Source: Elusimicrobiota bacterium
Lineage (GTDB): Bacteria > Elusimicrobiota > Elusimicrobia > UBA1565 > UBA9628
Reading direction: 5' to 3'
NCBI GenBank assembly: GCA_028717525.1
Contig: JAQUNT010000035.1
Span: 1 to 10,534, forward strand
Length of the DNA: 10,534 nucleotides
Part shown: one piece after another, positions 6,298 to 10,534 of the stretch
Numbering within the stretch: the stretch's first letter is position 1
Layout of the letters: every line of letters begins with the position of its first letter
Notes under the pieces: generated by a model
Database searches by the model: none
The model's input: the letters and a program-made list of their open reading frames with translations, nothing else
What the model was told of the DNA's origin: nothing
Translations under genes and position numbers: made by a program

Positions 6298-6807
6298 ATG
6301 CCCCAGACCGGCGCTCCGCAGGACTTCGCCTCCGTCTATGACCGCTATTTCGCCCGCGTCTACGGCTTCGTGCGCAGCCAGGTCGGCGACCCGGCTGCCG
6401 CAGACGACGTGGTCTCGCGGATCTTCGAGCGCGTGCTCGAGCGCCTGGCCAGCTTCGACCCGGCCCGCGGCGCCTTCGAATCCTGGCTCTTCGCCGTGGC
6501 GCGCAACGCGGTGCGCGACCACTTCCGGTCCCGGCGCCAGCCCCTCTGGGACGGCGCGGGGGACGACCCCCCCTCCCGCGAGCCGGCCATGGACGAGCGC
6601 CTCGTGGCGGCGGAGGAGCGGCATCGCCTCCTGCTCGTCCTGCGGTCTCTCGACGAGCGCAGCCGCGAGGTCCTGGGCCTCAAGTTCCAGGCCGGGCTCA
6701 ACAACCGGCAGATCGCCGAGGTCCTCGACCTCGGGGAGAGCCACGTGGGCGTGCTGGTCTACCGCGCGGTCAAGAAGCTGCAGGCCGGGCTGGGAGGGCT
6801 TCCGTGA
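6298..6807 (+). CDS. ECF-type RNA polymerase sigma factor
   Basis: This 169-residue protein is a group 4 (extracytoplasmic function) sigma factor, which directs RNA polymerase to a small set of promoters. Region 2 is seen at about 10-80, with FASVYDRYFARVYGFV, the AADDVVSRIFERVL segment (34-47) and ESWLFAVARNAVRDHFR (61-77). Region 4 is seen at about 105-163, with LRSLDERSREVLGLKF and the helix-turn-helix NNRQIAEVLDLGESHVGVLV (135-154). Regions 1 and 3 are missing, as expected. The ATG at 6298 is chosen; a GTG at 6286 in the same frame overlaps the ribosome site AGGAGGG and is less likely. It overlaps the next gene by 4 bases (GTGA), the classical coupling with an anti-sigma factor. It probably recognises the two TGTAAT-N16-CGTAT sites at 5700 and 6245. 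I cannot assign the ECF subgroup. Confidence 0.93.
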   Translation: MPQTGAPQDFASVYDRYFARVYGFVRSQVGDPAAADDVVSRIFERVLERLASFDPARGAFESWLFAVARNAVRDHFRSRRQPLWDGAGDDPPSREPAMDERLVAAEERHRLLLVLRSLDERSREVLGLKFQAGLNNRQIAEVLDLGESHVGVLVYRAVKKLQAGLGGLP

Positions 6808-7421
6808 CTGACCCCGCGGACCGCTTCGAAGCCGACCTGGAGGCCTTCCTGGCCGGCCGGCCCCTGCCGCCCGGCGCGGACGAGGCCGCCCTGGCGGTCG
6901 CGGCCAGGCTGGCCCAAGCGGATCTCGCCGCGGAGAGCCGCGTGCGGCATAGCCTGCGCGCCCGCCTCCTGGCCCGGCAGGCCCGGCCGTCCTTGCTGGA
7001 GCGCCTCTGGCCCCTGCGCCTGCCCGCGGGCCTGGCTGCGGCCTGCGCCGCAGCGGCCTTGCTGCTCGTGCTCATGCGCCCGCGATCTCCCCAGGCCCCG
7101 CTGCTGCCGGCCCCCCCCGATGTCATCCAGCCCGCCGCTCCCGCGGCCCCGGCCGCCAAGCCCTTGCGCGTCCGCCGCAGCCGGCCTGTGGCGCCGGCTC
7201 CGGAGGCCCTCGCGCGGAGCCCCTTCGTCAGCATCCCCGCGGCCTCGCCTTTCGAGACCCACGGCAAGGTCCGCGCGGGACACCCGTTCGTGACCGTGGC
7301 CGGCCGCCGGACGCGCACCGCGCACGGCCAGGCCGTGGTCTGGGAACTCGAGCACGCCACGGTCCGGCTCGAGGAACGCCCGGTCCGCATCGAGGAACTT
7401 TTCGTGAAGCCCGTGCTTTGA
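6804..7421 (+). CDS. Probable membrane-bound anti-sigma factor
   Basis: This 205-residue single-pass membrane protein starts on a GTG inside the stop of the sigma factor gene. Residues 1-70 are cytoplasmic and helical, with no HxxxCxxC zinc motif. They look like the short acidic/arginine-rich N-termini (LEAFLAGRPLPPGADEAAL, then RVRHSLRARLLARQ) that precede the helix in many anti-sigma proteins. The membrane segment is about 73-91. A proline/alanine-rich linker (93-137) then leads to a small outer part (138-205) rich in beta-type residues, ending in ELFVKPVL. Gene order, overlap and topology make it the likely partner that holds the sigma factor at the membrane and releases it on an envelope signal. 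The assignment is from context and topology, not a strong family match. A FecR-like regulator is the main alternative. Confidence 0.7.
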   Translation: MTDPADRFEADLEAFLAGRPLPPGADEAALAVAARLAQADLAAESRVRHSLRARLLARQARPSLLERLWPLRLPAGLAAACAAAALLLVLMRPRSPQAPLLPAPPDVIQPAAPAAPAAKPLRVRRSRPVAPAPEALARSPFVSIPAASPFETHGKVRAGHPFVTVAGRRTRTAHGQAVVWELEHATVRLEERPVRIEELFVKPVL

Positions 7422-7448
7422 CGCGCAACTGAACAAGGAGGATTCGCC

Positions 7449-8543
7449 ATGAAGACCATCATGCTGTGGGCGCTCGCAGCGCTGTTGAGCCCGGGCGCCT
7501 GGGCTGCCGAGCCGTCCACAGCGCCCGGCGTCAAGAGGGTGCCGGATGCCCGTGTCACGGTGTTGCGTGAAAAACCGAACCCGGGCGCCGTCGCCGTCTC
7601 CGTTGGAGAGCGATTCAAGATCGAGCTCCCGTGGGACCCCGAGAAGGAGCCCAACGACGAATGGGCCGTGGCGATGGTCGACGCCGAGATGGTGGCCATC
7701 GACCCCACCACGAGGCTGATGTCGAAGGAGAATGGCCGGAAGGTGGGGCTGGACGTGTTCCGGATACGCGGTCTCAAGCCGGGCCGGACCACGCTGGTCC
7801 TGGAGTACCGCAGACACGATGAGAAGGTCCCGGCGACCAGGACCTTCAAGGTCGAAATCACCATCAACGCCGCCGCCGACGCGGCCCAGGAGCCCCTCTC
7901 CTTCGTCCTGGACGCCTCCCTGCGCAACCCGGACGGCTCCGCGGTGAATCCGAACGCCGAGGACTTCATGCGCAGGCATGCCTCGGCCGGCGGCACCGTC
8001 GTGCGCCTGGTCGCCGGAGACGAGGGCAGCGAAAGCACCTGCGCGCGCAAGGACGGGGCCTGGACCTGCCGGATCGGCCGGCAGTCGGCGATGTCCGACG
8101 GGCTTTATCGGTTCATCCTGGCGCGGGCCGCTCCCGCCTCGGCCGCTCCCGAGGAGAAGGCCGAACAGGCTCCGCTCCGGTCCGACTCGGCGGGGCTCTT
8201 CGCGGGCTACCGGGGCGTGACCCTGTCCCTGCCCGGCCACCAGGTGGCCTTCCTCAAGAAGGGCGACCATGTGGACGTGATGGTGACCTTCGAGGCGAAG
8301 ATGGCGGACAAGCGCAAGGAGAAGGTCACGGCCACCATCCTGCAGAACGTGCGGATCGTGGAGGTGCTCAAACCCGCCCAGTCGCAGGGCCGCGGCACCG
8401 TGCAGATCCTGCTCAACCCCAACGAGGCCCAGTACGCGGCCCTGAGCGACGCCCAAGGCGACCTCCACGTCGCCCTGCGCGCGCCGGGCGACGTGGAGAT
8501 GCATCCCATGGAGATGGCGAGCTTCCGCAAGCTGTTCCGCTGA
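7449..8543 (+). CDS. Secreted protein with chagasin-like N-terminal and RcpC-like C-terminal domain
   Basis: This 364-residue protein has a signal peptide likely cut after AWA (17-19). Residues 46-139 resemble the chagasin/I42 protease-inhibitor fold: VSVGERFKIELP (50-61), a tryptophan after the loop (W72), GLDVFRIRGLKPGRTTLVLEYRR (100-122) and a closing strand RTFKVEITI (131-139). The inhibitory NPTTGY loop and RPW motif are not intact, so inhibition of cysteine proteases is doubtful. A middle region (150-226) with two cysteines (C198, C207) is unrecognised. After an alanine/glutamate-rich linker, residues 253-345 form the RcpC-like domain (FLKKGDHVDVMVTF, VTATILQNVRIVEV, LLNPNEAQYAALS), and the tail is HPMEMASFRKLFR (352-364). 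The start is supported by AAGGAGG (7435-7441), 7 bases before the ATG. The gene lies 27 bases after the anti-sigma gene and 25 before its paralogue, in one operon. Confidence 0.75.
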   Translation: MKTIMLWALAALLSPGAWAAEPSTAPGVKRVPDARVTVLREKPNPGAVAVSVGERFKIELPWDPEKEPNDEWAVAMVDAEMVAIDPTTRLMSKENGRKVGLDVFRIRGLKPGRTTLVLEYRRHDEKVPATRTFKVEITINAAADAAQEPLSFVLDASLRNPDGSAVNPNAEDFMRRHASAGGTVVRLVAGDEGSESTCARKDGAWTCRIGRQSAMSDGLYRFILARAAPASAAPEEKAEQAPLRSDSAGLFAGYRGVTLSLPGHQVAFLKKGDHVDVMVTFEAKMADKRKEKVTATILQNVRIVEVLKPAQSQGRGTVQILLNPNEAQYAALSDAQGDLHVALRAPGDVEMHPMEMASFRKLFR

Positions 8544-8568
8544 GCGAGAGACCGACTGGAGGCGAGAT

Positions 8569-9606
8569 ATGAGACGATCCGATTGGATGTCGATCCTGAT
8601 CCTGACGGCCTTGGCCTGCCCGCCGGCGCGGGCGCAGCCCCCCGCCTATCCGACCGAGACGATGGGGTGCGCGGCGCAGGAGATGCAGCTCTTCTACCAT
8701 TATCTCAAGCCGGACCCCGATCCCGGCCTCAAGGAGCGCACGCTGACCTGCTCGGGCGCGAAGAGCGTGGTCCGGATGCCGCCGTTTCTGCCGGCGGCGC
8801 TCCCCAAGATGGCGGAGCACAAGGTCTGGCGCGACCCGGAGGAGGGCGACTTGAGCGAGGCCCAGCTCTGGCAGGCGCCGCCGGCCATCCTCTACGAATT
8901 CCTGGACCTGGCCAAGCAGGCCTTCCCCAAGGGCGCCTCCGCGGCCGCGTCGGCGCCCTTCAACCAGGAAAAGGAATACCACGACATCCTCCTGCGCTAC
9001 AAGATGTCCTTGGACCGCATCCGCAGGTCGAAGCTCGAGGATTCCCTCGACTACCGCGGCGCGGCCCTGCTCGCGGCGTTCAACCGCGCGCTCGAGCCGC
9101 TCGACGCCGTGGTCGACGCCCTGCCGGCCGGCGACGGCGAGGCCTTCCGCAAAGCGGCGGCGGCCGCGGCCGGCGACGCGCGCGACGCCTTCGCGCTGCT
9201 CTTCGCCGCGCCTCCGGCGGTCACCGCGGCGGCGCCCGCCTACACGCCCAAGCCGCGGGTGGCCCCCGGCTACCGCGGCTTCTCCTTGCCCCTGCCCGGG
9301 CATCAGCTGGCCTTCATCAAGCCGGGCCAGTGGGTGGACGTGCTGGTGACTTTCGAGGCGCTGATGAAAAGCGGCGCCAAGGAGAAGGTCACGGCCACGA
9401 TCCTGCAGAATGTCCTGGTCATCGACGCGCTGAGGCCGGAGCAAACCGACGGGCGCGGCGCCTTGCTGCTCATGCTCAATCCCAACGAGGCCCAGTACGC
9501 GGCCCTGAGCGTGCTGCAGGGAGAGGTGCGCGTCACGGCGCGGGCCGCGGGCGACCGCGAGATGCACCCCATGGAGATGGCCTCGCTGCGCAAGCTGTTC
9601 AAGTAG
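8569..9606 (+). CDS. Secreted protein with helical N-terminal region and RcpC-like C-terminal domain
   Basis: This 345-residue exported protein has a signal segment at residues 5-16, with a possible cut after ARA (20-22). The ALAC sequence ending at C17 is a weak lipobox, so it could be a lipoprotein instead. The N-terminal part (about 23-215) is not recognised. It has two cysteines that could pair (C34, C61) and looks mainly helical from about 95 to 215, ending in an alanine-rich stretch. A proline-rich linker leads to the RcpC-like domain (234-327) with FIKPGQWVDVLVTF, VTATILQNVLVIDA and MLNPNEAQYAALS, and the tail is HPMEMASLRKLFK (333-345). KPG-x-x-VDV is the form closest to typical CpaB proteins. 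GGAGG (8558-8562) lies 6 bases before the ATG. The gene sits between its paralogue and the TPR gene in the sigma factor operon. Confidence 0.75.
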   Translation: MRRSDWMSILILTALACPPARAQPPAYPTETMGCAAQEMQLFYHYLKPDPDPGLKERTLTCSGAKSVVRMPPFLPAALPKMAEHKVWRDPEEGDLSEAQLWQAPPAILYEFLDLAKQAFPKGASAAASAPFNQEKEYHDILLRYKMSLDRIRRSKLEDSLDYRGAALLAAFNRALEPLDAVVDALPAGDGEAFRKAAAAAAGDARDAFALLFAAPPAVTAAAPAYTPKPRVAPGYRGFSLPLPGHQLAFIKPGQWVDVLVTFEALMKSGAKEKVTATILQNVLVIDALRPEQTDGRGALLLMLNPNEAQYAALSVLQGEVRVTARAAGDREMHPMEMASLRKLFK

Positions 9607-9615
9607 GAGCGGACC

Positions 9616-10534
9616 GTGACTCTCAGGAAGGAGTGGCTGCTCGCGGCGCTGGCCTTGCCCGCGGCCCTGTGCCTGGCCGCGTATTGCCGCCAGGCCAGGG
9701 AGGTCCGCTGGCAGGAGCGATCGGTCGCCGGCCTTTCGCTCTACGAGCAAGGCCGCTATCAGGACGCCCTGCCCGTGGCCCAGGAGGGGGCCCGGCTGGC
9801 GGAGGACTCCTTCGGACCCGCGGACCTCCGGACCGCCTATGCCCTGGACCTTCTGGGCAAGGTCTACCGCCGGCTGGGGGAGCGGGAGCGGGCCCAAAGC
9901 CTCTTCGAGAGCGCGCTCAAGATCTGCTCGGAAGCTTTGGGCCCGGACGCGCCCAAGCGGGCCCATTTCCTGGACAACCTCGCGGAACTGCTCATGGCGC
10001 AGGGGAAATACGATGAGGCGGAGGACCTCTACAACGATTCCCTGCGCCTGATGCAGAGGAACTTCGGAGAGCTCAGCGCCCCGGTCGCCGCGGCCTATGC
10101 CCGGCTGGCCACGCTCTACACCCGCTGGGGGGTCTACGAGGAAGCGGAGCCGCTGATGCGGCGCTTGCAGGACATCAACTACCGAGTCGGTTCATCGGAC
10201 GAGGCCGCGGACTCGGCCGTGGCCGCGGACCGCTGCGCGATCTACCTGCGGACCGGCGAGCTCGATCGGGCTCAGGAGAACTGCTCGCGGGCCCTGTCCT
10301 TGCGCCGACGCCTGCCCAAGAACCACCTGGACTGGGCCGAAGCCCTGAACGTCTCCGGGCGCATGCATCTGCGCTCGGGCCGCGTGAGCGAGGCCCGCGA
10401 CTGCGTCCAACAGGCCCTAGCCATCTACCGGGAAAGGCCGGGGGCCGACCCGCAAGGCCTGCTGGAGGGCTGGCTCTCCATGGCCGAGGTCGCCGCGGCC
10501 GAAGGCCGCGACGCCGAGGCCGAGCAGCTCTTCG
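9616..10534 (+). CDS. Signal-anchored TPR-repeat protein (partial, C-terminus off the right edge)
   Basis: Translation from GTG at 9616 stays open to the edge for 306 codons. After a positively charged start (RK at 4-5), a hydrophobic run at about 8-22 looks like a signal anchor or signal peptide, so the rest is probably outside the cytoplasm. From about 35 onward the protein is built of tetratricopeptide repeats of the kinesin-light-chain-like 42-residue type. Repeat-like units start near 37 (GLSLYEQGRYQDALPVAQEG), 75 (AYALDLLGKVYRRLGERERA), 117 (HFLDNLAELLMAQGKYDEAE), 159 (AAYARLATLYTRWGVYEEAE), 201, 241 and 284. TPRs bind other proteins, so it may scaffold the RcpC-like proteins encoded just upstream. 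The ribosome site GGAG (9606-9609) overlaps the stop of the preceding gene, 6 bases from the GTG, which supports the start and membership of the same operon. Confidence 0.85.
   Translation, partial: MTLRKEWLLAALALPAALCLAAYCRQAREVRWQERSVAGLSLYEQGRYQDALPVAQEGARLAEDSFGPADLRTAYALDLLGKVYRRLGERERAQSLFESALKICSEALGPDAPKRAHFLDNLAELLMAQGKYDEAEDLYNDSLRLMQRNFGELSAPVAAAYARLATLYTRWGVYEEAEPLMRRLQDINYRVGSSDEAADSAVAADRCAIYLRTGELDRAQENCSRALSLRRRLPKNHLDWAEALNVSGRMHLRSGRVSEARDCVQQALAIYRERPGADPQGLLEGWLSMAEVAAAEGRDAEAEQLF

Larger units (their letters stand above)
5870..9603 (+). repeat. Three dispersed copies of an RcpC-like domain coding segment
   Basis: Homologous segments at 5870-6205, 8205-8540 and 9268-9603 each run from a GYR motif to the last sense codon, giving domains of equal length (112 codons). 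DNA identity is locally complete: 35 bases match between 5972-6006 and 8307-8341, 23 bases between 5936-5958 and 8271-8293, and 31 bases between 8418-8448 and 9481-9511. This points to duplication within the locus, or to gene conversion, rather than distant convergence. Confidence 0.8.

Noticed and set aside
5688..9606. A classical Flp/Tad pilus locus
   Set aside because: Only the RcpC-like domain is shared. No SAF domain, pilin, prepilin peptidase, secretin or CpaF-type ATPase is seen in the window.
6759..9966. Long minus-strand open frames (581 and 517 codons) opposite the sigma factor operon
   Set aside because: They are antisense shadows of well-supported genes with signal peptides and ribosome sites on the plus strand, and show no recognisable domain.
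1..10534. CRISPR arrays, tRNA or rRNA genes, transposases or attachment sites
   Set aside because: No regularly spaced direct repeats, cloverleaf sequences, rRNA-like stretches or transposase motifs were seen.

Overview
The window is GC-rich bacterial DNA, densely packed with genes. It shows Sec-type signal peptides, ordinary Shine-Dalgarno sites inside operons, and TATAAT-type -10 boxes placed almost on top of several gene starts. No ribosomal or other marker gene is present, so taxonomy is open. The carbamoyltransferase / SxtJ-like / DUF5989 trio and the very high GC would fit an environmental, mostly uncultured phylum (Elusimicrobiota or a similar group), but that is a guess.

Layout. (1) Minus strand, 1-1869: a family-4-type glycosyltransferase and, coupled to it by a 4-base ATGA overlap, a RimJ/RimL-type GNAT acetyltransferase that runs off the left edge. 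(2) Plus strand from a divergent promoter region at about 1870-1922: a thiolase (1923-3272). A second promoter-like site then precedes a NodU/CmcH-type carbamoyltransferase (3298-5115), an overlapping SxtJ-like three-helix membrane protein (5088-5519) and a 52-residue DUF5989 membrane protein (5529-5687). (3) 5688-10534: a regulatory module. A lone secreted protein with a CpaB/RcpC-like domain (5750-6208) is followed by an operon: ECF sigma factor (6298-6807), overlapping single-pass membrane protein that looks like its anti-sigma factor (6804-7421), two larger secreted proteins ending in the same RcpC-like domain (7449-8543 and 8569-9606), and a signal-anchored TPR protein cut by the right edge (9616-10534).

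The most interesting part is the third region. The single-domain gene and the sigma-factor gene are each preceded by a nearly identical 30-base element, TGTAAT-N16-CGTAT. This resembles an ECF-type -35/-10 promoter with identical spacing, and in both copies the TGTAAT sits in the loop of a GC-rich inverted repeat. The simplest model is a self-activating ECF sigma/anti-sigma pair that controls three paralogous exported RcpC-like proteins. They share the C-terminal domain and end in the same EMAS-x-RKLF(R/K) tail, but their N-terminal parts differ (none, chagasin-like, helical). No SAF domain or other Flp/Tad pilus gene is visible, so these may be a repurposed, undescribed use of the CpaB-type domain in the cell envelope.
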